A stretch of 64,000 nucleotides of DNA. It comes from Owenia fusiformis. Taxonomy: Eukaryota > Annelida > Polychaeta > Sabellida > Oweniidae. The stretch covers positions 5,294,571 through 5,358,570 of the forward strand of contig CAIIXF020000011.1 in NCBI GenBank assembly GCA_903813345.2. Direction: 5' to 3'. Both the position numbers and the translations under genes were made by a program. Positions 56,601 through 64,000 of the stretch are shown piece after piece (within the stretch, counting starts at the first letter, position 1; the number at the start of each line of letters is the position of its first letter). A model generated the notes under the pieces. That model worked only from the letters and a program-made list of their open reading frames with translations. It was not told the origin of the DNA and searched no databases.

Positions 56601-58801
56601 GATAAAAGTCAAAACTGCTCAAAGTAGCTGTCATTAATTCATCCTGAGTAACACTATTTTATTCATAAAAGTTCGTGAAGATGCACATGTATTCACCTCA
56701 ATGAAATAAAAAATATTTGTATAATATTAATATATTTTTCTTGGGAATAGATTATTAATTTCATCCTGATTTAGCCAAATTAATGTTGTTTTGGAACCAA
56801 TCAAGATATTACCCTTTGGAAATGGTATGAAAAGTGATACCCCATTCTGAGATTAATTACTTTTATGCTCTGGTATTATGACAATTATTTTTTGATCTGA
56901 GCTCATCTGTTGAAAAGATTTAAGAGTGTCATGAAGTGTAATAGGTTTCATGTTTTTATTATTGTCATTTAACATCCCACATCACAAATAGGCGTAGTAA
57001 TGTACTGTATTATACCATCATTAGATACATGTATTAACACTATGGTATCAGTTCACCCAAGTACGATTTGATAAGTGTACCAGATTGATACCTTGCACAC
57101 AGAGTCTAGTTATAAACTGTAACCCTCTGCCTAGTATAGACTATAATACAGTTTAGCAGCCCCACCCCAAAGATTGGTGCCTGTGACAGCCCAGGTAATG
57201 AATCATTCCAAATCTACCACTCTGACCCTTTCTCAACCAATCAACGAAGTTGAAGGAATGTGTGCTAAAAACGTGCTCATTAACTATGCGAAGATGTCAG
57301 GCGAGATAGAAAGTCGTCCGTATTTCAACGACAAACTCTGATTGGCTCGGTGAGATCAGAGATTTATTGTAAACTGAAAGAGTGAAGACGAAGCTCTCTT
57401 TTTAGAAGTGAAGTCGAACGAATGCAAAGGGTACCTGATTGATCGACTTATCCACAACAGTAATGTGTAATTGTGCATCTTTGTATTTGACTGACTGAAA
57501 AGAACGCAGGGGCTTTTAAGGAATTTTGTCTTGATCTTTCTACCAGTGTCCAGTACATAAATTATGAATCATACCATAAAAGGTATTGCTCATGTGCTCT
57601 CCAACTAGTACATTATGCCCCTTTTTGAAGGTCCTTAATACTTGTATTAATTTACACACCCTTTGATTTTTTAAACAGTACTAAGATAAACTTCATATAT
57701 ATGGCAGTAAAAAAATAATGATAAAACACAGGCAGTCTAGTCAGATGATATTAGCTGTCAAAAGTAGATGAAATGTGAGGTCCTACTGATCACAAATAAC
57801 TCAACATAATTGTGGCCTTTCAGAACTGAGAAGATATGAGAATATGTTTTATCATGAGAGTGTTTAACACATTTTGTAGAATGTCAAATGATGAATTTTC
57901 CTTAGTTATGATATGTCTCCCTAGAGACAAATCAAGTGTGCTTTTCAGCAAAATTTCATGTTGTTTTGTTTATTAAAAGGATACAGCACTTACTAAACGG
58001 GACATTAAGTAATTCAATATCATTAGTGTGTATAATTTCTGTATTTGTTCAGTTTATAAGTGTTGATTAATAATTTTATCATTAACTGAAACATTGTAGA
58101 TATTGGCATTAAGACTAAAAGAGCTTTGACTGTTTTTTGTCGTATTGTTAGATAAAGTCTTTTTTGTGGACGTTGTTGGGTTAGCGGTGGGTAGCTTTTG
58201 GTGGTCGGCGTTGGGCATATGTAACAAATGACAGGTGGTGACATTCTGCATTTTGTTATTCTTTCTTAAGAGCGTTTTGTATACCCATTCTCGACTAATT
58301 AAGGGTATGGTGACAAAATTTCAAAAAAGAATTTGGGTTTAGCATGTTCAAATCATGTGAATAAAACCAAGAATATTTTTCTTAGCCTTAATGTATAAGA
58401 ACATCTTATTTTTAATTTTTCAGCACATCAATGATTTGTCATTGACAATTCGTTTAGATGACATTCTCCCCCTAGCAGAGGCCATGCATATACAACTCGC
58501 ACAACTTGCCAGTGAAAACAAACTCAAGAACTCTATAAGAGAGATCATAGGCTTAGCTCCAGAGCCCAAGAACACCTCAGACTCTCCAGATGGGGATGAC
58601 ACCCCGAATGGCACTCCAAAATTAAAAAAGAAAAAAATGGACCTACTGATTAAAGCTCAGGAGAATATTTCCCGGGATGCTACGCAGAAAAGTAGTTCCG
58701 GTAGTGAACAGAGTTCCGGTAATGCTACAGCTGTGACTACGCCAGGCTCAGGAAGTAGTTCCGAGTTACTTTTGGACATGGATACTGCATTTATCTTATA
58801 G
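41656..58801 (+). CDS. TBC1D15: TBC1D15/TBC1D17-type Rab GTPase-activating protein
   Basis: Fifteen exons: 41656-41676, 42172-42288, 44754-44862, 47187-47400, 48162-48273, 48596-48820, 49167-49295, 49649-49752, 50400-50494, 51419-51535, 51860-51960, 52794-52893, 53141-53238, 54482-54598 and 58424-58801. All phases join: 2037 nt, 678 aa (human TBC1D15 691 aa, TBC1D17 648 aa). The N-terminal third matches the family's Rab-binding region (LGWSYLIFILQDG, FPALHFHQGG). EEWTK-like SPQEWTKHMDKDG precedes the TBC domain (about 290-545). The catalytic fingers are both present: I375-x-x-D378-x-x-R381 and Y416-x-Q418 (GYVQGMSDLL). The C-terminus is Ser/Thr-rich and less conserved. It would stimulate GTP hydrolysis by Rabs; Rab7 is the best known substrate of TBC1D15, and I recall TBC1D17 activity on Rab21. 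One ancestor gene before the TBC1D15/17 split is likely here. Confidence 0.96.
43060..44425 (-). mobile_element. 5'-truncated Penelope-like retroelement
   Basis: It sits in intron 2 of the TBC1D15 gene, opposite orientation. It consists of the ORF below plus a short 3' tail with the hairpin motif GCAACAGGAGTTGTCGAAAG, of a kind usual after the ORF in Penelope-like elements. The left boundary (about 43060) is approximate. The copy lacks the 5' part of the reverse transcriptase; these elements are commonly truncated on insertion. Confidence 0.8.
43197..44420 (-). CDS. Penelope-like reverse transcriptase with GIY-YIG endonuclease (partial)
   Basis: 407 residues from the first ATG in the open frame. 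Reverse-transcriptase motifs GAAMGSPVSPIIANLYME (residues 57-74) and YVDD (93-96) are present, followed by FLDT and VYRKPTHTDLYL, typical of Penelope-like elements. The GIY-YIG endonuclease is at the C-terminus: GVIY (288-291), YIG (302-304) and R313 of TRIKEH. The N-terminal fingers of the polymerase are missing, so the start used here is not the native one. The remaining frame is open. By family, the protein would copy element RNA and nick its target; this fragment is presumably inactive. Confidence 0.88.
   Translation of the reverse strand: MQQGSVVPIIVSNLKKDNKLADRTKLTPEHIGDLLARTLNTTYFTFKNEIYSQCHGAAMGSPVSPIIANLYMEHLEQKILSSAPHPPRIWKRYVDDTWVVIQEEFVQEFTDFINSVDSDIKFTTEALKDRKLPFLDTVTEIKEDRSLSISVYRKPTHTDLYLKFDSHHPLSTKKGIVKTLHKRANEIITNPAELEAEKTHINKALARCGYPSWMLNQAQNHTVRQQDPARDSDDRDIKVVLPYVSSIAPKLQRVFQDIGVKTCFKSVKTIKQALVAPKDPTPKDLKSGVIYEIQCSDCDKKYIGETGRAIGTRIKEHRDALRFNPDKSAIAQHSFDEAHKINWDYRIIDSESKYFDRKIKEAIHIHKYKPELNRDLGYKVSPSLLEVARSKIKSRSNLPVSRQIQTS
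45226..45515 (+). mobile_element. tRNA-derived SINE
   Basis: The head GCCGGGTTGGCCTAGTGG holds a pol III A box (TGGCCTAGTGG) and GGTTCAAACCC is a B box, spaced as in a tRNA with insertions. A non-tRNA body follows (GTAAACCTGCATAG, GGCAGTTCGCTTGTCA) and a GTAATAAAATCTG end. TGTCATGTT occurs just before (45216) and after (about 45514), a possible target-site duplication. It lies in intron 3 of TBC1D15. Confidence 0.75.
46310..46540 (-). repeat. SINE-related fragment, reverse orientation
   Basis: On the - strand it shares GCACTGTAAACCTAAG and GGCAGTTCGCTTGTCA with the body of the SINE at 45226. It lacks the tRNA-like head and has an 11-bp hairpin (CCTGGCTAGAA and its partner). Confidence 0.45.
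47512..47693. mobile_element. MITE with CAGTTAAAACCTGT ends, copy 2
   Basis: Inverted ends ACAGTTAAAACCTGTTAAAG and CTTTACAGGTTTCACTGT, with GTGTTC motifs inside. Same family as 36439-36620. Confidence 0.65.
49528..49628 (+). repeat. Interspersed GGTGGT-rich repeat, copy 3
   Basis: Shares GTGGATGGTGTT and GTAACAAATGACAGGTGATG with the copy at 949-1033. It lies just before exon 8 of TBC1D15. Confidence 0.6.
50488..50600 (+). repeat. About 33-bp tandem repeat starting at a 5' splice site
   Basis: Three units containing ATGGAAAATTCCC spaced 34 and 32 bp. The first overlaps the end of TBC1D15 exon 9 and its donor (TTAATAG, then GTATGGAAAATT); the others read TTAAATGAATGG at the same place, so the GT is lost in them. 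Confidence 0.7.
52570..52739. repeat. Hairpin element in TBC1D15 intron 11
   Basis: AAATAGTGACTGCCA, ATAGTGTAAAAATTTTCCTC and CAGGAATATCCTGT recur inverted on the right. Arms are about 75 bp, with a GC-rich loop around CCTCGGCCTGCAGCC. No ORF. Confidence 0.8.
52915..52959. mobile_element. 45-bp deletion derivative of the TTAACCTCTTGA MITE
   Basis: TTAACCTCTAGAATCCCAGG joins directly to AAGCTAAGAGGTTAA: both termini of the family at 33279 and 55246 with almost no interior, still bounded by TTAA. Confidence 0.7.
54335..54490 (+). repeat. 53-bp tandem repeat containing a 3' splice site
   Basis: Three units, period 53 bp, each with CTTTCTTTAATTTCTAAG and TTCTGTGGATTTTTTCACC. The last unit is the true acceptor of TBC1D15 exon 14 (TTTCTAG, exon GTTCTGTGGAC at 54482). 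The upstream copies keep AAG plus the first nine exon bases. Confidence 0.85.
54761..55719. mobile_element. 959-bp TIR element with a nested MITE
   Basis: Left TTAAAGGGATATACATTGCC with AGACCATTTCTCTCCTGATA and right mirror (GAAATGGTCTGGCAGGGAAT, TCCCTTTAG) form ends of about 47 bp. The TTAA MITE at 55246-55546 lies inside it. No transposase. Confidence 0.75.
55246..55546. mobile_element. TTAA MITE, family TTAACCTCTTGA, copy 2
   Basis: Begins TTAACCTCTTGAATCCCAGG and ends GCAAGAGGTTAA. Very similar to the reverse complement of 33279-33578. It is nested in the larger TIR element, so it is the younger insertion. Confidence 0.8.
58168..58262 (+). repeat. Interspersed GGTGGT-rich repeat, copy 4
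   Basis: G/T-rich body ending GTAACAAATGACAGGTGGTG then ACATTCTGCATTTTG, about 160 bp before the last TBC1D15 exon. Confidence 0.6.
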
Positions 58802-58857
58802 TATGAGAAAAAAGGATTTTCAAAAACTGACCACTCTTAGTATGTTTAACAGGGATG

Positions 58858-59068
58858 TACAGTGTTACAGGGGTGTATTACAGGGGTGTATAACAGGGAT
58901 GTGTTACAGGGGTACATTACAGGGGTGTATTACAGGGATGCATCAGGAGTTGGAGTGTATTAAAGGGGGGTATAAAAGGGGTGTTGAACAGGGTTGTATA
59001 ACAGGCGTGAATTACAGGGGTGTATTACAGGGGAGTATAACAGAGTTTCATAACAATAATGTATTACA
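58858..59068 (+). repeat. 15-16-bp tandem repeat in the TBC1D15 3' UTR
   Basis: About thirteen degenerate copies of GTGTATTACAGGGGT begin 57 bp after the stop codon. No coding meaning. Confidence 0.8.
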
Positions 59069-59413
59069 GGACAGATACTGAAGAGTGGTATACAATTAAT
59101 GTATACCACTCCAATATTCTGTGAGCAAAAAATTATTTGCTGAAAAAGTTATACAACATTATAATATACTAAGAGTGGTTCAAAAAGTCCCTAAAAGGAA
59201 CCATTCTGTTCTGTATAATTTTACTCTTACAGAGTACTAAAATATAGTATACACAATGATACAGAATAGGATATTACACTATATAAATTATAACCATATT
59301 GTAGATATAGAATGTGAAATTCCTTAGCATCGATCTTATCTAAAAAAAAACAAACTAAAAACCATGTGAGTTTTTTTAAATTTGATCAGATACGAACAAG
59401 AGACAAGTAGCAA

Positions 59414-59419
59414 AATAAA
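59414..59419 (+). other. Candidate polyadenylation signal of TBC1D15
   Basis: The AATAAA nearest downstream that I noticed, about 610 nt after the TBC1D15 stop codon. Later AATAAA copies exist (for example near 60666), so the end is not certain. Confidence 0.35.
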
Positions 59420-59972
59420 GACATTAAGAATTGTAAATAGAAATCTTCTAAGCTTATAAAATTGGTAAAATATATGTAGAAATATTATAAAGGATATTCC
59501 TTTGAAAACAATTGTGTTGGATTATAATCACGGGTACCAGACCTCAATATACTGCGGGCATTTTAGGATCCACAATGACCTGAACATAATGAGCAAGCTT
59601 GCTAATTAAGACATTTCTCCCAGTGCCTTTGTCATGATACAAGCTAGCTCACTGTATCACAAGGTCTGGTTCATACCCATGTCTGTACCACCTTCTTTTT
59701 TTATGTGTGCCTGTCCTCTGTATAGATTGCTAATGCTGTACATAAAATCATAAAGGGTTTATGCAATATTTTATAAAAAGCAAAGGAACATTAAATTAAA
59801 TCATCAAATGAATATTTTAACATACACTTGAAATTAATATTAAATATTACATAATTTGCCATTTAGTTGATTTCAGCTGAATAATTTCAGGTGTGAATTT
59901 AAATCAGATTTTTTTAACATACTTCTAAAGAAGCCTTGCACATAAGTGTTTAAATACATTTCATTATTTTTT

Positions 59973-60018
59973 ATGTCACCACCAGAATTGGCTTGCTACA
60001 AATGGCAGGTGGTGACAT
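59973..60018. repeat. 46-bp element with ATGTCACCACC inverted ends
   Basis: ATGTCACCACC and GGTGGTGACAT enclose 24 bp ending GCTACAAATGGCA. It is a short form of the GGTGGT-rich repeat family and shows that the family has inverted ends. Confidence 0.65.
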
Positions 60019-60094
60019 TTTACATTGCTATGTAATTTTTGTGAGAATGAATTAGGTTTGATGAACAATTGATATACATATTGATACACTACCT

Positions 60095-60241
60095 TAATGC
60101 CTTGGTCACATTTGCTCCGATTTTCCCTACGGCGCCCTGCCTGATAGAGTATTTTGTTCAAAATTGAATACAATATTGAGCAAAAAACTTAATCGGCCGG
60201 GCGCCGGCTGATGGATTGGAGCATATGTGACCCAGGCATTA
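60095..60241. mobile_element. 147-bp hairpin MITE, TAATGCCTTGGTCACATTTG ends, copy 1
   Basis: The ends mirror each other over about 45 bp (CATTTGCTCCGAT against ATTGGAGCATATG; GGCGCC pairs). No ORF. A second copy is at 63743-63887. Confidence 0.8.
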
Positions 60242-60776
60242 GGTGGGTCTGTTATAATGATTTCTGCAAATCTAAATGTAAAAGGTTAAGTTGAATGAGT
60301 CAAATTATGTTTCCTACTTTTACCTTAATGCACGAGTAGTAAATTCTGTTTCATTAATTATAATAATGTATGTTGCTGAAATTTACAATAACAAATTGAT
60401 TACATACAATATTTAAATATAGCTAATGGATTTTGTCTTGAATTCCCAAGGGTTTTTTCTTTCTAGTCATTATTATTGTGTTTTAAGGGGATGAAATATA
60501 CACTAGACATTTAGTACACATATTTTGCAAATTAGGACTATTTTTTAGGTATTTGTGTCCTTTGATGTACTAATATTGAAATGTTTGAGAAATTGGTACC
60601 AGAGGGATATGTGTATGCTGGTTATTATGTAAATAAGCATAACAATGATATATTGGTGAATCACAAATAAATACTATATTTAGCATTGCATCGTTGTTCT
60701 CTTTTAAACTACGTATTGTATTTGAGGTTTTATGTTCCAGGGATGTTCCAAGCATTTGAGCAATTCGGTTCTTCCA

Positions 60777-61225
60777 TCCTGTTTAAATAGATAATGTTCA
60801 TGTTGCATTCATGAAGAGTAATCCTGTTTAAATAGATAATGTTCATGTTGCATTCATGAAGAGTAATCCTGTTAAAATAGATAATGTTCATGTTGCATTC
60901 ATGAAGAGTAATCCTGTTAAAATAGATAATGTTCATGTTGCGTTCATGCAGAGTAATCCTGTTTAAATAGATAATGTTCATGATGCATTCATGAAGAGTA
61001 ATCCTGTTTAAATAGATAATGTTCATGTTGCATACATGAAGAGTAATTCTGTTTAAATAGACAATGTTCGTGTTGCATTCATGCAGAGTAATCCTGTTTA
61101 AATAGGTAATGTTCATGTTGCATTCATGAAGAGTTATCCTGTTAAAATAGATAATGTTCATGTTGCATTCATGAAGACTAATCCTGTTTAAATAGATAAT
61201 GTTCATGTTGCATTCATGAACAAGA
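60777..61225. repeat. 45-bp minisatellite, about 10 copies
   Basis: Units of 45 bp containing AATAGATAATGTTCATGTTG and CATTCATGAAGAGTAATCCT. Copies differ by one to three bases. As 45 is a multiple of three, the - strand shows a repetitive ORF (HECNMNIIYLNRIT), which I take as an artefact. Confidence 0.9.
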
Positions 61226-61266
61226 GTAATTCTTGCACATGTTTTGTTTTTTGACATTTTGTATTG

Positions 61267-61600
61267 TTAGTACCTCAACTGAAATACTCGATTCTTATTG
61301 GTTGATTAGCGGTCAACAATATACAAATGTCCGTCTACCATGTTTTTTCGGTAAATATTATGACGTCATGAAACTTTTCAAAAGGAGCGGTCAACAGTAA
61401 CTAGTAGCGGTCAACAGTACATATTGTTGACCGCTAATCAACCAATCAGAATCGAGTATTTCAGTTGAGGTACTAACAATATGCACTGTTGACCGCTACT
61501 AAGTACTGTTGACCGCTTCTTTTGAAAAATAAGTTTCATGACGTCATATTGTTTAAAGAAAAAAACATGGTAGACGGTCATTTTTGTAAACGTTGATGAA
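61267..61600. repeat. Nested palindrome with repeated GCGGTCAACAGT motifs
   Basis: An inner pair of arms of about 60 bp (GTACCTCAACTGAAATACTC..., ATTGGTTGATTAGCGGTCAA) mirrors at 61425-61485. A second, overlapping pair (GTCTACCATGTTTTTT, ATGACGTCATGAAACTTTTC) mirrors at 61490-61590. GCGGTCAACAGT and its complement occur several times, and each side holds one ATGACGTCAT. Foldback-type element, no ORF. Confidence 0.8.
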
Positions 61601-61946
61601 AGTGATATTTTGACTTAACGAGATGACAAGAATAGCAAAAATACAAATAGAAACGTAAAATTAACGTTAATTTACTTATGAGTACGCATTGCTGGCGTGG
61701 TTCGGAGAAAAGATTGTGAAATGAAGATTGATGATTGTCGTCTATATGTGTATTATTAGTTTCTTCGGACTAACAAAACAATTGTAGACCTCTCCATTCG
61801 GTCAACCGTCAAAATCATATACCTCGACTGAAAACCTTGAAACAACTGTTGACCTCCACCTTCGGTCTCTGTCAACAGTAGTTTCTCGGTTTACAGTCTC
61901 GGTAGACAATTTTGCCGGTTGACCTCTGGAGAGGTCAACAATATTG

Positions 61947-62178
61947 TACAGGGTGTCGAATAAATATGCCCCCCCCTTAATTTCAAGAGAATGAAAGTTT
62001 GTGCATAAAAGTGCATCTTGTTGAGCTAGTCATCTGAAACTTCACGTGGAGTGGCTCTGTGAAGCTTAGTTTTGATGTGCTAAAGAACAGTTTGGATATC
62101 ATGTGGAGAAAAAAGTTATCCAACATTATGTGAATGTTACAGCTAAGGAGGGGAGAACATATTTATTTGAAACCCTGT
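61947..62178. mobile_element. MITE with TACAGGGTGTC ends, copy 2
   Basis: Left TACAGGGTGTCGAATAAATA and right TATTTATTTGAAACCCTGTA are inverted. Length 232 bp. Related at its outermost bases to 16151-16387. Confidence 0.75.
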
Positions 62179-62930
62179 ATGTATACCCTCTATAAAACCA
62201 TTGCATTGTATTTTATCAATCATAACATTTTCAGTATTCTGTAAATTGTTACTGAAGTCTTTGTTACTTAAGTCCTTTTCGTATAATTTCCTACTGAAAA
62301 CAAATATTAGGCTTCCGACGATTTTTGTGCAAATTGATATTGTCATCGCAAATTGCCGGTTATTTTCGCATTATATTGTTGTCATTCAGTCAACATCACA
62401 TAAAGGACCATGTTTTTTACAGAATGTTTTCAATAATTGGTTTAAGAGAAAAACATTGTTTAATTCAGTTCACCGTATCGATACCTATCCTTCATGTACA
62501 TATTTTTGGGAAATTTAAAGATAGGAAAAGATGGTGGTGGGACATATGGAGGTTGTGCATACTTATATCTTATGCTGTCGGTTGCACACTCGCACATGTT
62601 TTTTTTTATGTATACAGAAATAAAGCCTACCACCTTTGGTATATCAAATAATGTATAATATCTTGTATGGCTAGATCGATGGTTCCATAGGCTTGACTAT
62701 TTTCAAATTAGCAATACGTGAAGCCTAATTTTGCTTTGACCGACTGCTACTTCAAAGAATCTAGGGTATATTGGCTAGGTGTGATGATGTCATTGGTCGT
62801 GAATTTTCAAAATAAGCAGTAGACCTTAGTTAACAAACTGCAACATCATCAATATAGCCAATATAACAAAGCCTCTTTGATGTATCCAAATGGAATATTG
62901 TTGTCTGATAGGATCCAAGGACACTGGCGA

Positions 62931-63437
62931 TCCACTCGATTTCGCTGGTTACCGAAACGGTTCTGTAACAAAATGTAGGAACGTCGAAGGTACAATTTTT
63001 CTTTTTCCCTTATTTCACACGTTGTAGGCAGAATTCCCACGGCATTTTTATCACAAACGTGTATCAGTATCATACGTTTCAGAAAATGTAAATGTATTTG
63101 CGAACAAATAGCTCAGAAGACTACAGAATCGTCGATTTTGTTCCTCACTTAAGTTACATAAACGGTATATCAGTTAAGATCAGCACTTTTAACCCATACC
63201 GTTTATGTAACTTAAGTGAGTAATTAAATCAACGAGTCTGTTGTCTTCTGAGCTATTTTTTTCGCAAACATGTACATTTTCTAAAACATATGATACTGAT
63301 ATACGTTTGTGAGAAAGAAATTCGTGGGGATTCTGCCTACAACGCGTGATATAAGGAAAAAATAAAAATCGTACGTACCTTCGACGTTCCGACAACCGTT
63401 TCGATAACTGGCGTAATCAAGCGGATCACCAGTGAAA
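62931..63437. repeat. About 500-bp palindrome carrying an exon-intron junction in each arm
   Basis: Arms of about 240 bp pair around 63170. Inner core CTCACTTAAGTTACATAAAC and its reverse complement; outer part CACTGGCGATCC against GGATCACCAGTG. Read inward, each arm has a coding-like stretch ending GAACGTCGAAG then GTAC. Arms are diverged at about one base in eight to ten. Confidence 0.8.
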
Positions 63438-63448
63438 GAGGAAGCCAT
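63379..63448 (-). CDS. Possible first coding exon of an unidentified gene
   Basis: ATG at 63448, 23 codons (MASSFTGDPLDYASYRNG, then CRNVE), a phase-1 end and donor GTACGT. The inverted copy in the left palindrome arm keeps TGDPLDFAGYRNG and CRNVE with mostly conservative changes but has no ATG. Protein-level conservation between copies hints at real coding, but I find no following exon on the - strand in the window. Confidence 0.35.
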
Positions 63449-63742
63449 TATTCAAACTCAATACCCCGGCCGTTGCCCGGCGTAGACCAATTTAATAAGC
63501 AACACTATTACCGTATTTTGAAGACTAGAACTGCTTAGGAATCTTAAATACTACCAAAATATTAATATTCGAAATGACCATCTTTCACCGGGAAACTTGG
63601 TCCAAAGAGAACTTTATGGGAATATTTTTACTAAATTGTTCCACTGCAGGCAATGGAGTATCGAATTCGAATAATAGCTGCCATTCTTCTTTGGATATGA
63701 TAACTATACTTGACCTGATCCGAACCTTCAGAGAACCAGATC

Positions 63743-63887
63743 TAATGCCTTGGTACCATTTGCTACGATTTTCACTACGGCGCCCGGCAGATTGAGTATT
63801 TTGTTCAAAATTGAATACAGATTTGAACAAAAAACTCAATCGGCCGGGCTCCGGCCGATGGATCGGAGCAAATGTGACCCAGGCATT
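63743..63887. mobile_element. 145-bp hairpin MITE, copy 2
   Basis: Same element as 60095-60241 (TAATGCCTTGGTACCATTTG ... GGAGCAAATGTGACCCAGGC). Full length, a few differences. Confidence 0.8.
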
Positions 63888-64000
63888 GCCCCAAATAAAA
63901 TCTCTCACGGATAACTTTCAATAAATACTAACCCATAATTGTATGTATGTGTTTTCACCAGGGGGGGGGGGTACACTCCCCTGCATTAATTTGGCTACCA

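Noticed and set aside
57100-57480. GC-richer island in TBC1D15 intron 14
   Set aside because: Considered as a promoter or old repeat; no repeat ends, ORF or start context could be supported.
60730-61257. 175-codon ORF on the - strand (HECNMNIIYLNRIT repeats)
   Set aside because: It is a translation of the 45-bp minisatellite; the period is a multiple of three, so any frame without a stop stays open. No splice or start context.
62201-62651. Overlapping ORFs of about 105 codons on +
   Set aside because: No homology I recognise, no splice sites, composition like AT-rich random sequence.
1-64000. CRISPR arrays, bacterial operons, rRNA genes
   Set aside because: None present; the tandem arrays have no spacer structure and the genes are spliced animal genes.

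Overview
The window is nuclear DNA of an animal, most likely a marine invertebrate. It has AT-rich sequence (roughly one third G+C by eye), intron-rich genes with GT-AG junctions, a non-LTR retrotransposon, a Penelope-like fragment, a tRNA-derived SINE and many short inverted-repeat elements. The species cannot be fixed from the sequence. Minisatellites seeded at exon-intron junctions recall lancelets, while the base composition would also suit molluscs or hemichordates.

Layout, left to right. (1) 375-14337, + strand: the 3' part of a gene for a large, unrecognised multi-pass membrane protein. Fifteen exons give 802 residues and the 5' end lies off the left edge. Its introns hold splice-junction tandem arrays, a LINE (2565-7315, - strand) inserted inside one of them, and a U12-type intron (9604-9797). 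(2) 14338-19273: intergenic DNA with repeats and a broken fibrinogen-domain exon copy (18738-19020). (3) 19274-26815, - strand: a three-exon gene for a type II membrane protein with a cytoplasmic tail carrying three YxxL motifs (one a good ITIM), a heptad-repeat coiled coil and a fibrinogen-related domain. Its introns hold a 4.2-kb inverted repeat and a 550-bp palindrome. (4) 27130-33048: repeat-bearing intergenic DNA. (5) 33049-41268, - strand: rab21, six exons, 213 aa. (6) 41656-58801, + strand: TBC1D15/TBC1D17-type Rab GAP, fifteen exons, 678 aa, head to head with rab21 across a 387-bp shared promoter holding a TCTCGCGAGA palindrome and a CRE. (7) 58802-64000: 3' flank with minisatellites, palindromes and, at the far right on the - strand, a possible first exon of another gene.

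Rab21 is an early-endosomal GTPase and TBC1D15/17 proteins are Rab GAPs. RAB21 and TBC1D15 are also neighbours in vertebrates, so the pair looks like a conserved, probably co-regulated module. Exon structures were assembled by eye. For all four main genes the splice phases close without a stop, which is the main support for them.

The most interesting signals are: tandem arrays seeded on splice sites in two different genes; a LINE whose ORF1 and ORF2 share one frame across a single UAG, with a 13-nt sequence 6 nt after the stop that is perfectly complementary to the element's own 3' UTR; and the ITIM-bearing fibrinogen-domain receptor candidate.
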